A stretch of DNA of 64,000 bases from Bidens hawaiensis (lineage: Eukaryota > Streptophyta > Magnoliopsida > Asterales > Asteraceae), in assembly GCA_021521415.1 (NCBI GenBank), contig JAIQDT010000299.1, positions 372,001 to 436,000 of the forward strand, in the 5' to 3' direction. This document shows positions 34,646-48,247 of this stretch, in pieces (position 1 is the first letter of the stretch; each line of letters opens with the position of its first letter). Both the position numbers and the translations under genes were made by a program. The notes beneath the pieces are model-generated. The model was not told where the DNA came from. It saw nothing but the letters and a program-made list of their open reading frames with translations, and made no database searches.

Positions 34646-35909
34646 ACACTATTTTTTTATATATAAGTTATTTAATTTATTATTCTTTACTAGTTAATTT
34701 TTAATCATTTAAAAATCATAAATAAATCATAAAAACCTTTTTAAATTAAATAAAAATTATCTAAATTATATATAAAATATATGTCACCACTTCACATTTA
34801 AAAACCGAATTTTTTGTTTTCGTAAACCGTAATTAAAAATCGTTTATTAATCTTAAACGTAAACTTTATTTCACTAAAAATCATTTCGCTAAAACAATAA
34901 ATATAATTTCGATTTGTAAACATTAGTTCAAGTCTTTCGAACATATGAACTTCATATTCTTGCCGTTAAAATACTTATATCGTTACAATAACCAAAGATT
35001 TCCGTTCAAGAATGAGTATTAATATAATAATCAAAAGTCATAAAATTAATAAATTGTTAACTAACTCTCAAGTTTATACAATAAATGCCCCTATAAGATT
35101 TTCGATTAAGTCTCGTATTTACCTATCGTAGTTGGTGTGGATCGCCCATTTCGGCTTTTGTGACGCTTTCGGTTCTTTTGTCATTCTCAATCTTTTCGAC
35201 GCATTCGGATTTCCTTTTTACCTCAATTTATAAGGTAAGTTTTTCACAACCACTTTTTAAATGTTTTCATATTTTGGGGTAGCGTATGTATCCATTACAA
35301 AATTCAAAGTATTCTGATTTCAATTACAAACTACAATTCACTATATGGACTTGTGTGTTTGTTTATTTATTTGCTTGAATGTACTTGCATGTTGTAGCCT
35401 CATTAAGTATGATCATACAACCCCCTTTGCACTTAGGTCCATTGTACCGAGTGGAAAAGGACCTCATTATCCGAGTACATTGGTTGTTACCAACTGGAAA
35501 GGACCTTACTTGCGCGATTACCTGAGTACGTTGGGTAATACCAGCCGGAAAGGACTTTACTTGGTCGTTTATCACTTGTCCATGAATTGTATGATTTTTA
35601 TTTATGTATATAAAACTGTGGGGACTCACCCGCTATATTTATGGCTGACCGTATTTTATACATATGTTACAGGTACCATGATTAGAGGAAGAAGTATTGG
35701 AAGACACTTAGTTTGTTTTGGGTATTCAAATAAACGGATTATTATTATGATTGTTTATCTTTGATTTGGATGTACTTCTTTACATTGGAACTTGAGTTAC
35801 ATGATGTTTTAAATGAATTAATGTTATTATTGTCACCAAATAGTGTCACGTGTGTTTGAACAATCTGTACGTCACACTTGGGCGTTTTCGCTTAAACCGG
35901 AGTGTTACA

Positions 35910-36164
35910 GTGTGACTGACCGAGGAATGCTGAGCTGATTCCCATACCAGTAGAAACTCCAGCTTGATTAAGAGAGCTAACGTGGTTGTTCAGTGTGAGC
36001 TTATCACCCATTTCAAACGACTTGATGGTGGATGCTAAGTCAAACAGAGTTGTAGTGTTCAGATTTGTTATTCTTTTGATGGTGGTTACACTACTGTTCT
36101 GTGTATATGGCAATGAATTCAACAACTTGTTGTTGATCTCTAAAATGCCATAGTTGATTCAAGA
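35910..36164 (-). pseudogene. gag: O3 gag, middle piece
   Basis: On the minus strand this shows the Glu-Ile-Asn-Asn-Lys-Leu-Leu-Asn-Ser-Leu-Pro motif of copia gag (UBN2 type). It begins exactly at the O2/P insertion site and ends at the G1 target duplication. The reading frame is continuous with the N-terminal piece at 58422 and with the C-terminal piece at 13064. One Gly-to-stop change (TGA) lies near the left join. Confidence 0.83.
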
Positions 36165-36169
36165 GCTTC

Positions 36170-36285
36170 TGTAGGTCCACTAGGGGTCGGATCTAACAAC
36201 TAATCTTGGGTGCTAGCGAAATATCACACTAAGACACCTTTGGTCTCGGATCTTGTAGTTTTATGTTCAGTTTCTAGAGTGAGAG

Positions 36286-36336
<51 letters not shown>

Positions 36337-36533
36337 AAGAAGATAGATTGAAAAAAATGGTTAGTTTCTCATGGCATGCTTCCTATTTATAGGGAAGCAT
36401 GCATGAGAATACTTTCATTTCACTAAATGCCCAAATGGGCTTCTTTACAAGGCCTTGGGCCCAAACAACATACAACTACAAAACACAAGCCCAAATACAT
36501 TAACTTCAGTACTAAACAAAACGGGGCCCAACA
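36170..36533 (-). repeat. O2 3' LTR with a TATA-centred inverted repeat
   Basis: The LTR is 364 bp, TG...CA. At 36367-36408 a nearly perfect inverted repeat (arms containing GCATGCTTCC / GGAAGCATGC) encloses the TATA box CTATAAATAG of the minus strand. A GA microsatellite occupies 36285-36334. GGGCCCAA words lie near the distal end. Confidence 0.85.
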
Positions 36534-36698
36534 ATCTCCCTCTAGTCTTTAGTATTGGAAGCCTTCCTTGTCGTACTCTAAAATGCCGTCTTCGGGTAGT
36601 GGAATCTCAACCAGTCTCTTCACAAACTTGTTGAAAGCCTCAACTATTCTATCAGTGTTCTGACGGCCAATGTCTTCAACCGTGGGCAGGGGCGAGTT

Positions 36699-39379
36699 CT
36701 AGAGCTTCAGAATATCTTCTTTGCTTAGCCCCATTAGCTCTTGCTCATCAAACACTCTCAGATCATGCATCGTCTTGCAGTGGATGACGGCTTCTCCCGT
36801 TGTATTGTCTAACTCCCAGCCGAGGAAGTCTTGGAAAAGTTGGAGTGAATGGTTCCCCATGATATATGAGTCGGCTGTCTTTGGGAGCCGCATACCTCCA
36901 CATTACTCTCCTCTTTTCAGTTGTTGGGTCAATCTCTCTTGGATTCTTGAACTTCCGGCCTTTATTTACTTCAAAATCTGCATAACCCACCTTTGATTGA
37001 TGCTTCAGATGATGTGTCACCTAGCCATCCAGATTCTCATCGTAGTCTCCACCTCCCACCATCTTTCTGAAGTAGTTGATATCAAGCTCGGGCAGGGTAT
37101 GTAACTGCTTGTTGGTGAGGAGATGAGATCTCCACTTGCCCGACGAATGGCCCAACAACTATTTTCTCTGTTGTACCTTGTGTACACGATTAGAGAATCA
37201 TCATGGTAAGGATAGTTGAGGGAGAAAGAACTGGCACGACTTGTCACGTAGTGAGTCTTCCTCGTTTTCTTCTTTGGTGCTTGTGACGAGTCTGCAGCTA
37301 GGTCAACCACAGGTTTAACTTCAGGGGCTGATGTTGCTTGATCTTGTGCTGGAGGTGTCTCTAGATTTGGCGAGTAGTTGATGTAGTCATCATCTTCAGC
37401 TTCCTCCGCGTGAGTAGATATGACTGGTTCCCAGCCTCTATAAACTCATCTATCACACCTGAAACTATACCTGCATCATCAAATAATTCTTTATATAAAC
37501 TTTCGATGCCCGCATCATCTTCTCTCACTTTCTTGGCAGCCTCACGTATGACAGGATCATGACATTGCTCTTGATCGTGTGGAGGTGATTGAGTGTTACC
37601 TCCACCTCAGCCTGTCACACCTGCTCCGCCATTACCACCATCACATCCGTCATCATCATCGAAGCTATCGTGGATATTATTATCCACATCTTCATCGTCT
37701 TCGTCATCTTCATCATCACTATCTTCTTCATCATCACCATCTGCACCATCATCACCAGCTTGGGGTTGAGGTTGTTCAACATGAGAAATTCCTAAGCTGG
37801 TTCCAACAACACTTCCTGCTTGGCCGATCAGTGGTACAACCTGATCCACTGGCGCCTCTCCTTCAGATCCTACAACCTGCTCAGCTCGCACAGCCACACC
37901 AGGACCAGCGGTAGGTTGTGGTCTCCCCATCTGTGATGTCTGACCAGTTTTCCTCCAACTTCCAAAAACTGAGTTAAGACGAGCCTAGAGCGTGTCAAAA
38001 TCATCATCACGCATTCCTATGAGCTTGGAGGCCGCCTTGTACTTGTTGGTCATCTCCTCCTTCGCCTTCAACTAGAGCTCGTTTAAACGCTCCTAAGTAG
38101 CAATTTTCTCTTGAATAGCCTCGATCTCGGTTCTGAAATATGTGTTTTCAGCAATGAGTGTACCGAGAGAGGCGGGTGATGGTAACTGTCCCTCAAGCAT
38201 AGACACCCTTGAATTGGTGGCATCCTTCTCAACATCTCATGCAGCAGTCGCGTCGTCAATCTTCTTAAACAGACGTTCTTCAAGAATATTTGCTGCTGGT
38301 AGATTCTTCTCAAGCGTCTCTACCCGATCAGCCACTTTGGTGTTTTCAGAACGCTGATAAGAATTTGATAGAGCTTCTTTGTTGAGCATATCTTGTTGAT
38401 AATTGATACGTGTCTAGAGATGATTAGTCCACGTTCTTTAACTGTCAATTAGGGCTTTGTGCATATCCTTAGATTCCTCCAGAATCACGATGTGGTTGAT
38501 CAAGGCCGCTTTCTCCTTCGCATCCTCAAGATCCTTTTTCTTTTGAGCTTTGATGTACTCAAGAAACACACGTTCACGTTCAGCCCTCTTAGCATTTGAT
38601 TCCTCCAGTTTGATGATCCTATCAAGGATAGGATCCGCGTATACTGGAGGCGTCAAGGACTTTCCTTTGGCTATGGGTTTTGCTGAGAGGATTGTGGTTG
38701 GTGGAGTGTCGGATAGGATGGGTGGTGATGTTGATTGGAATGCTAGGGTGATGGATTGGGTGGGCAATGGTGAGGTGGTAAAAGTTGGTGGTGTGGTTTC
38801 TTCGGGTTGATTGGTGGATGATGTAGGTTGTGTAGGTGATGAAGCTGTAAAGGTTTGGGCCCATAGACTTGTGGATTTGATTGGTGAACTGAAGATGGAT
38901 GAGCTAAATGGTGAGGTAGGTAAAGGCTCAACTGATTTTGGTTGTTCGGGTGGTGTAGTGGTTTGAGGTTGTTGTTGAGGTGGGGAGGGTGGCAGGTCTC
39001 CTAAGAAGGTAGAGATGGGTTGGTCTTGTTGTGTAGGTGAGGATTCAGGTGAGTAATCTGGAGAGTTATGTAACATGGCCTTGATTCTGGTCTTAGGTTT
39101 CTTGTAAGCGGGAATCTTAATTTTGGCAACGTTTAGGTCTTCTAAGGTCTTTGCTAAGGTTTTGGGTGATGCAATGTGTGGGTTAGCTGTAGAGGAAGGT
39201 TTACCTTTGCTGGAAAGCTTGACGATGAGCTTTGAAGACTTCTTGGAGTTTCCAAGCTTCTTCAAACGCTTCAAGGGCTGCTGCTCTTCTTCTTCTTCCT
39301 CTGCTGCTTGCTCTGCTTGACTAGAAGGACTACCAACAGAAGGCTTGTCAGCAACCTTCCTCTTAAGATCATACTTAGC
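36699..39379 (-). pseudogene. O2 extra (env-position) ORF, C-terminal part
   Basis: This continues the ORF broken by the SIRE insertion. Frame 39274-38438 is Pro/Thr/Ser-rich and then a charged helical segment (Lys-Arg-Ala-Glu-Arg-Glu-Arg), suggesting a coiled coil. After a broken middle, frames 37310-37017, 37020-36763 and 36893-36699 hold a conserved C-terminal block ending Leu-Ser-Lys-Glu-Asp-Ile-Leu. The SIRE extra ORF has the same block (Leu-Ser-Lys-Ala-Asp-Leu-Gln). No transmembrane segment is visible. Confidence 0.75.
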
Positions 39380-39384
39380 CTTTG

Positions 39385-39848
39385 TGTAGGTTCCCTGGAC
39401 GGATCACACGAGATATCCCGATATGCACAGGTGCGGAATCCCTGTGTAGATTGTTACGGACGTAGACTATAATCACACAAACACACGTACACACGATACG
39501 AACAAAACTCACGTTATATTGATAACCCGAACTGTGTTACTTACAGACTCACGTCAATAGACTCACGTAAACTGAACTTACTAACAACTGATTAAACGAT
39601 TAACCTTAAACAGCCTATAAACTATCAATATAAATACACGACAACTTCGCCTCAGGCGAAGTTGTCAATAACTTCGCTCGTTGAACAAGTTCGCCTAGGC
39701 GAACTTGTCAACAACTTCGCTTGGTTAACAAGTTCGCCTAAGCGAACTTGTCAACAACTTCGCTTCTAAACAAACAATTACATAAACAATATTACAGACT
39801 CGATTACAGACTTTATACATATGAACTACTGACATCTATGCACCAACA
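39385..39848 (-). repeat. SIRE 3' LTR
   Basis: The polypurine tract (GCCAAGGGGGAGTC on the minus strand, 39849-39862) abuts it. U3 holds about nine copies of the word GCGAAGTT/GCGAACTT or its complement, arranged as three palindromes just upstream of TATTTATATT. Confidence 0.95.
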
Positions 39849-39912
39849 GACTCCCCCTTGGCAGTAGCTTCATATCTTGATCTTTCAGCTCTTGTCTCGT
39901 AATCCTGTATCT

Positions 39913-42744
39913 TCAAGCGTGTACTCCTTCTCTCACACATACCGTGACTACTCGCTGATATTTCCTTGCTTCATCCTTCCAAGCAGGAATGTAGAATATC
40001 TTCCTTTCGTTCAACACTTGCAAATCAGCTTTCGATAAGTTAACAAGATGCATCGGGTCGTACACCCTCAGCACTTCTTGTTCATCTTCGTCTTCCATCA
40101 CGGCTTCTGCAGTCTGGCAATCAACGTACCACCATTTCAGATTCTTCAACACATCTTGAGGCATATTCTTCATTGGAACCTCCTTGATGCATCGGATCGG
40201 CTTGTACTTCATCACCATCCATGGCTTGCCATCTGCCCTCAATCCCCTCTCTGTATCCTCCACGAGCTTTCCCTTTTGTGGCTTTAATAATTCAAACTTC
40301 TTTTCTTTTACGCCTTCTTTCCACACAATCTTCTCAATCATTCTTGCCATATTGTTGTCACTTCTGTTTATCAGGCCCAATCTGCCTAAATCTTTCACCT
40401 CGCATTCCGGCAACGTATTGAGAGATCTCAACATTCTCTTGAAGTATTGAATGCCATCATAACGCTTCACCACAAACAACTTGATCTGTTCGTCATAAAT
40501 CCAACAGATGATTCCCTTCTTCGCCTCAGCATAGCCTTTAATGTTATAACTTTTCTTGAACATGGCAGGAACAGCAGGCTTCTTGGTCTTAATAAACCAA
40601 TGAGCACAGCCTTCCTTCCACCTAGGCTGCTCCTCCCACTCAGTCTCATCCATCTCAACACTCACGTCGGCTTTCTCAACCTCAGGGATCTCGTGTTCAA
40701 CGTTTTCTTCTACTATCTCCCCCTCTTCTATTCCATCTTCAATCACAATCTGCTCATCGATCTTCTCAATCATGTCACTCGGCAGCACATCTTCATCGAA
40801 CAACACCTCATCACTGAACATGTCATCATCCAGCTCTTTCAGCGCATCTATCACATCATCTTCAACTAACACCACATCATCACCAGAACCACCCGTCACG
40901 TCAGTAGACTCCCCCTCAGCTGTGGAAGTACCAAGAGCTTCAGAAGTTCTTGGCAGCTCACCACCTGCATCTTTCGATGCATTGGGATCATCGTCACGGT
41001 CATTCCTCTTCTTCGTTCTGAGCTCGTCGCCCTTACAGCTCATCTCCCCCTGAGATGCCAAGAACTCCTTCAAGGCATCTATGATTTTCCCGTGCTCAAC
41101 CAGGAGGGATGCCTGTAGTTGATTTGCTTCCACTAGGCTTTGAATAGTCTTCGACTGTTCTGCCACGATCCGCTCTAGTGAAGCTATCCTTTCTGTGTCT
41201 GACATTGGCGAAGGCGAGACTCCAGAAGCAGGCGTAACCGCAGGTGGTACCATACCTGATAACCCTGCAGCTGTGACGACCGTTGACTCCACAAAACGAG
41301 CAGCTACCACCGATTGAGTAAGCGTTGGCGGTGGTAGAGACACAATCTCCGGAGTCGACGTCTGGATGGTAGTGGTGGATAGAATGTCAGCCGTTGATGT
41401 AGCCACCACGGAAACATCCGCAGCGCTTGTACTCGTCACCTGTATAGAAGAAGGAACAATGGACATACCAGACAGTGCGGCCGGAGCAAATCGTACAGTC
41501 CTTGAAGTCTCTCCAGCTCCCATGCCAGCACCTGTCCTCTCCCGTCTTGATCTTCTAATCAGCTTATGAATGTCCTCTTCCTCTTCCGACTCATCATCAT
41601 CCTCTGTTCTTTTCCTCTTCCCAATCGTTCTTTCTCGAGACACCATCAACCGTCTCCCCTCATCCATAATCTCATCCAAGTATGAGTCAGCCATCGAAGT
41701 TGCTGCTCTAGTAACACTTACACCCGAACTCTGTGCAGCTGAGACTTGCACCTCTTCCACTTGATCCATGTCAAAGTAGCCTTGACCTCCAAAAACAGCG
41801 TCAAGGTCTATATCCTCGGCAGTTGATGCAACAGGCACAGCAGGAGCAGAAACAGCTTGAGTTGCTCTTGCCTGCTACGGTTGAGGATCTCTGAACTCGT
41901 CCCCGCCAGCAGGAACATACTCTGGGTTGATTAAAAACCCGAATAGAGGAGTATGCCTGGGACGACGTTCAGGATTGCTCCTCGCACTTGACGTGCGGCA
42001 CTGAGCAAAGATACGTTTGCTCACTGATTCTACGTATCTGATCGGGCGTCTCTGAGGTAGGGCCGGAGCTACATGGTTCAAAATCATCTGTAAAAAACGT
42101 GGGTACATGATGAACCGCTCCCGAGACATCGCCCGTCTTTGTCTATCAAGCTCGTAAAAGACCATTTGGCTGAAACTATAACGCTTGTTATAGGTCAGTG
42201 CAGTCATAGCAGACTGCATGGTCGCACCCATGCCATCTGTGCCCGCCTTCCTCCCCGACATGCACACGATCATGACGTGCATGAGGAAGCGCCACTGGTC
42301 TAGAAGGAAACCCTTCCTCCTCTGGGTGTCTCCTAATGGAACAGAGTAGCCCATTCGAAGAAATGCTCCATCACGAAAAGGAGCGACGAACTCTGTAGGA
42401 TCGTCTCGAGTTTCGTCTCCGAACCGAAGCGCCACCCGGATCTGTTCAGAGTTGAACTGAACCTGTTGATTATTCACCGTAGCTCTCATCACCGGGGGCT
42501 CAACACGGCAATCATATTCTACCGTCTCCCATAAGTCTTCAATGTTCGGTAGAGATATCGGCAGCGTGTTGGCAATCGCGTGAAAAATCCTCGAGCGCAG
42601 GAGGAAAGTAATTATCTCGCGATAATCGTTAACGCCGCTCGCTTCCGGGTCAAGTGTAATGTACATGTTGTGACCCGGGAAGAATTGACGTTGGTTATCC
42701 CCATCGTCTCCTCCTGCACCTCCAGCACCCGCTATCGCAGCCAT
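39913..42744 (-). pseudogene. SIRE extra (env-position) ORF, 943 codons with one in-frame stop
   Basis: Frames 42744-41875 (289 codons) and 41838-39913 (641 codons) are in the same phase and are separated by a single TAG near 41872. The N-terminal block contains Trp-Arg-Phe-Leu ... His-Val and Met-Tyr-Pro-Arg-Phe-Leu-Gln-Met, matching O2. Then follow a basic stretch, Ser/Thr/Val-rich low complexity, a leucine-heptad-like region (about residues 520-580), a very acidic region, and the C-terminal block shared with O2. I see no signal peptide or membrane span, so 'envelope-like' describes position only. It resembles hypothetical proteins common in Asteraceae genomes; function unknown. Confidence 0.8.
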
Positions 42745-44924
<2,180 letters not shown>

Positions 44925-47900
44925 TTACTCGGGATTGATCATCCCATTCAGTTCAATAAGGTTTTGAAATCTGGATTTGTCAAACGCTTTAGTGTATAAA
45001 TCAGCGAAATTATCAAGTGTATCCACCTTTTCAAGAATTATCAGTTTCTTCTCAGCACAATCCCGTATGAAATGATGACGTATGTCAATGTGTTTAGTTT
45101 TACTATGTTTCACGGGATTGTTAGTTACTGAGATAGCAGCTGTGTTATCAATGCAAATAGGAGTAAGTAAGAAATTCAGACCATAGTCGCGCAGCTGTTG
45201 TTGTATCCAAAGAACCTGAGAGTAGCAGTTGGATGCAGCCATGTATTCTGCCTCACAGGTTGAGATTGCGACTGAAGTCTGCTTCTTGCATTGCCATGAC
45301 ACCAATCTGCCACCAAGAAACTGACAACCTCCAGTTGTTGACTTCCGACTCTGATTGCACCCTCCATAATCAGAGTCTGTGTAAGCGACCAGCTCCAAGT
45401 CTCCTCCTCTCGGGTACCACAACCCCAGCTTCGGCTTGCCCTTGAGATACCGCAGTATCCTCTTTGCACCTTTCAAATGAGATTCTTTTGGATTTGCCTG
45501 AAAACGTGCACAAAGACAAACAGCAAACATTATATCAGGCCTAGATGCAGTTAAGTACATTAAAGAACCTATTATCGCCCGATATTGAGTTGGGTCCACA
45601 TCTGCATCACCGTCTACTTCAGCACCCAATTTGTGATTGACGCAGATTGGAGTATCATATGGAGAACTGTCCTCCATCTTGAAACGCTTGAGCACATCAT
45701 GAACATACTTCGTCTGATGAATGAACATCCCGTCCTTCCTCTGATCAACCTGCAATCCTAGAAAGAAAGTTAGTTCACCCATAGCACTCATTTCAAACCT
45801 TTTCTTCATGACGGCTTCAAACTCCTGACACATGGAGACTTTTGATGCAGCAAATATTATGTCATCCACGTAGACTTGAACTAGCAGGATGTCGCTTCCA
45901 TCTCTTTTGAAGAACAACGTGCTATCAATTTTTCCTCTTTCAAAACCATTCTCGAGCAAGTAATCCGATAAAGTTGCATACCAGGCACGAGGTGCCTGAT
46001 GTAATCCATACAAAGCCTTGCTCAACTTGTACACGTGATCTGGATAGTCTGGGTCAGGAAAACCCGGAGGTTGCTCAACATACACAACCTCATCAACTAT
46101 CCCATTCAAAAACGCACTCTTCACATCTAGCTGAAACACCTTCATCTTTTCATGAGCAGCAAACGCCAAAAACAATCTTATGGCTTCCAATCTAGCGACA
46201 AGAGCAAACACTTCGTTATAATCAATCCCCTCTTGTTGATTAAAACCTTTGACTACTAGCCTCGCCTTGTTTCTAATAATAATCCCCTTATCATCTCTCT
46301 TGCACTTGAACACCCATTTTGTGCCTATCGCATGCACATTCTTTGGTTTTTCAACCAAAGTCCAAACTTCCATCTTCTCGAATTGAGCCAACTCTTCTTG
46401 CATGGCTTCGACCCACGAGCTGTCCTTTAAAGCCATTTGATAATTCTTCGGTTCAATCTGGCTTATAAAGTAGGTATACAGGCATTCATCGATTATTCCT
46501 GTCTCCTTAATGCTTGTATAAACACAGGTGTGTTCATTCAAGCTGCTTCTCGTTTGTACACCTGAGGACACATCACCAATCACATTATCCAAAGGGTGAT
46601 CTTTATGAATTCTCGTGGTCGGAACAGAACCGACATGCAAATTATCTTCCAAATTAGAAGAGATCTCATCAATGGTTGTTTCATGCTGAGAGTGAAAAGG
46701 ATTGATAAATTCTTCTTCAGTTGAGGCAGCAGGGGTATCGATAGTGTTTGATGAGGAAGGTTGACATTTATCAAACAGCTGTCTTTGTAATAGATTTTCT
46801 TCCTCATCGAGTATCATCTTTGTCGCAGCTCTTTCTTCTTCTTCAGAAATCTCCAAATCCGGTACGTTAAACGACTTAAAAAGCTTAACATAGTCGAAAA
46901 GCTTAGCAGGTCCATTGCTAGGTTTTGGCGGTTGGTAACTTGTGATGTCAGTGTTACACACCACCTCCACCTTGCAAGTCGAAGTATTGAAGACCCGTCT
47001 GTTGGGAGTACCAACAACATAACCGACTAATATTCCTTCATCGGCTACTTCCCCAAATTTAGAATTTTTCTTCAAGATCGAACAAGGGGACCCGAATGGT
47101 TCAAGACCACTCAAGTTGGGCTTCCTTCCATGCATAAGCTCGTAGCAAGTTTTACCAAGTCTCTTAACGGTTAACACCCTATTCAGAACATAGCAGGCTG
47201 TAGCAACTGCTTCAGCCCAGAACATCACAGGAAGCTTCGAATCTGCCAGCATAGTCCTGGCTCCTTCAATTAAAGTTCGGTTCTTCCTTTCAGCCACTCC
47301 ATTCTGTTGCGGAGTATACGGAGCGCTGTGTTGATGTTCAATTCCTTTCTGAAGACAGAAGATCTCCATTTCAAAGTTCTTGAACTCTGTCCCATTGTCA
47401 CTTCTGATGAACTTTACTGATTTACTCATGACGTTCTCAACTTTGGTAATCAAATTCTTCACCATTTGAGCCGTCTCATCTTTCGATTTCAGAAAATATA
47501 CCCACGAATATCGCGAGTAATCATCAGTGATCACCAAGCAGTAAGAAGTACCACCTAGACTTTGTACATTCACTGGACCGAAGAGATCCATGTGAAGCAG
47601 TTCTAGAGTACTGGCAATAGAGTTGACCTTCTTGGTGAGATGGGATTTCTTGTGTTGCTTTCCCTTCTTGCATGCAATACATTTGTCTTCAAAGTTAAAA
47701 CTTTTCAAGGGAACGCCCATCACAAGCCCATTTTTGACAATGTGGTTCATCTTCCGAAGATGAATGTGCCCCATCCTTCTGTGCCATAGTTCGGATTTTG
47801 ATTCGCTTGCCTTCGTCATTAAACATGATTCTCCCGTAGCCATTTCAGTAGACCTCATATCCATCATATATGTATTTGTATCACGTGGAGCTGTCATCAC

Positions 47901-48233
47901 TATCCACTCGTCTGGTATCTGAAAACCAGGCTTCAACACGATCGCCTCATTCTTCGTGAAGTGAACAGTATACTCCTTATCACAAATCTGCGACACACTC
48001 AGCAGATTGTGCTTCAGCTCTTCCACAAAATTCACATTCTCAAGTGTCATCTTCCCATTGGACACCGTTCCTTTTCCCATAATTCTTCCTCCACTTTCAC
48101 TAGCAAAACTAACTCTAGCTCCCTGAACAGGTTTTAAGTCGTGTAACAAAAATTTGTTACCCGTCATTTGCCGGGAACAGCCGCTATCTACAATCCAAAG
48201 ACTGTGGGCAGCCCTGTTCAACTGTTCCTGCAC
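44925..48233 (-). CDS. pol: SIRE Pol: protease, integrase, RT, RNase H
   Basis: This single frame of 1102 codons opens next to the protease site Val-Asp-Ser-Gly-Cys-Ser. The integrase zinc region (His...His...Cys...Cys, about residues 150-190) and its core follow (Asp in Ile-Thr-Asp-Asp-Tyr, Asp in Arg-Ser-Asp-Asn-Gly, Glu in Val-Ala-Glu-Arg). RT begins near residue 600 and has Tyr-Val-Asp-Asp-Ile. RNase H has Tyr-Thr-Asp-Ser-Asp and Glu-Ala-Glu-Tyr. The order protease-integrase-RT-RNase H defines copia. All catalytic residues I can locate are present. It is out of frame with the upstream gag, so the Met start is nominal; the protein would normally be part of Gag-Pol. Confidence 0.93.
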   Translation of the reverse strand: MQEQLNRAAHSLWIVDSGCSRQMTGNKFLLHDLKPVQGARVSFASESGGRIMGKGTVSNGKMTLENVNFVEELKHNLLSVSQICDKEYTVHFTKNEAIVLKPGFQIPDEWIVMTAPRDTNTYMMDMRSTEMATGESCLMTKASESKSELWHRRMGHIHLRKMNHIVKNGLVMGVPLKSFNFEDKCIACKKGKQHKKSHLTKKVNSIASTLELLHMDLFGPVNVQSLGGTSYCLVITDDYSRYSWVYFLKSKDETAQMVKNLITKVENVMSKSVKFIRSDNGTEFKNFEMEIFCLQKGIEHQHSAPYTPQQNGVAERKNRTLIEGARTMLADSKLPVMFWAEAVATACYVLNRVLTVKRLGKTCYELMHGRKPNLSGLEPFGSPCSILKKNSKFGEVADEGILVGYVVGTPNRRVFNTSTCKVEVVCNTDITSYQPPKPSNGPAKLFDYVKLFKSFNVPDLEISEEEERAATKMILDEEENLLQRQLFDKCQPSSSNTIDTPAASTEEEFINPFHSQHETTIDEISSNLEDNLHVGSVPTTRIHKDHPLDNVIGDVSSGVQTRSSLNEHTCVYTSIKETGIIDECLYTYFISQIEPKNYQMALKDSSWVEAMQEELAQFEKMEVWTLVEKPKNVHAIGTKWVFKCKRDDKGIIIRNKARLVVKGFNQQEGIDYNEVFALVARLEAIRLFLAFAAHEKMKVFQLDVKSAFLNGIVDEVVYVEQPPGFPDPDYPDHVYKLSKALYGLHQAPRAWYATLSDYLLENGFERGKIDSTLFFKRDGSDILLVQVYVDDIIFAASKVSMCQEFEAVMKKRFEMSAMGELTFFLGLQVDQRKDGMFIHQTKYVHDVLKRFKMEDSSPYDTPICVNHKLGAEVDGDADVDPTQYRAIIGSLMYLTASRPDIMFAVCLCARFQANPKESHLKGAKRILRYLKGKPKLGLWYPRGGDLELVAYTDSDYGGCNQSRKSTTGGCQFLGGRLVSWQCKKQTSVAISTCEAEYMAASNCYSQVLWIQQQLRDYGLNFLLTPICIDNTAAISVTNNPVKHSKTKHIDIRHHFIRDCAEKKLIILEKVDTLDNFADLYTKAFDKSRFQNLIELNGMINPE

Positions 48234-48247
48234 AATAAAGCAAATGA

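Larger units (their letters stand above)
13070..35909 (+). mobile_element. G1: Ty3/gypsy chromovirus-like element with 2.7-2.8 kb LTRs
   Basis: LTRs at 13070-15797 and 33095-35909 start TGACATTCG and end GTGTTACA. GTGTG flanks the element at 13065-13069 and 35910-35914, a 5-bp target duplication. A primer site for initiator Met tRNA follows the 5' LTR. The interior is split by a hAT transposon between 16261 and 27989. Pol is decayed; its C-terminal tail resembles the Tekay/Del type. LTR divergence is about 5% over a 120-bp sample (6 differences), so it is older than G2 and the SIRE element. Confidence 0.93.
33095..35909 (+). repeat. G1 3' LTR
   Basis: The LTR is 2815 bp. It lacks about 300 bases found in the 5' copy and carries a different, longer MITE (33860-34537) at the same TA-rich site. 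Confidence 0.92.

Noticed and set aside
37579..37930. His-rich and Ile-rich frames near 37579-37914, and an acidic frame on the other strand
   Set aside because: They come from a CAT/ATC trinucleotide-rich stretch within the broken O2 extra ORF; none continues a known domain.
40048..41764. Plus-strand frames opposite the SIRE extra ORF
   Set aside because: They are shadows of the well-supported minus-strand ORF, with no independent family signal.
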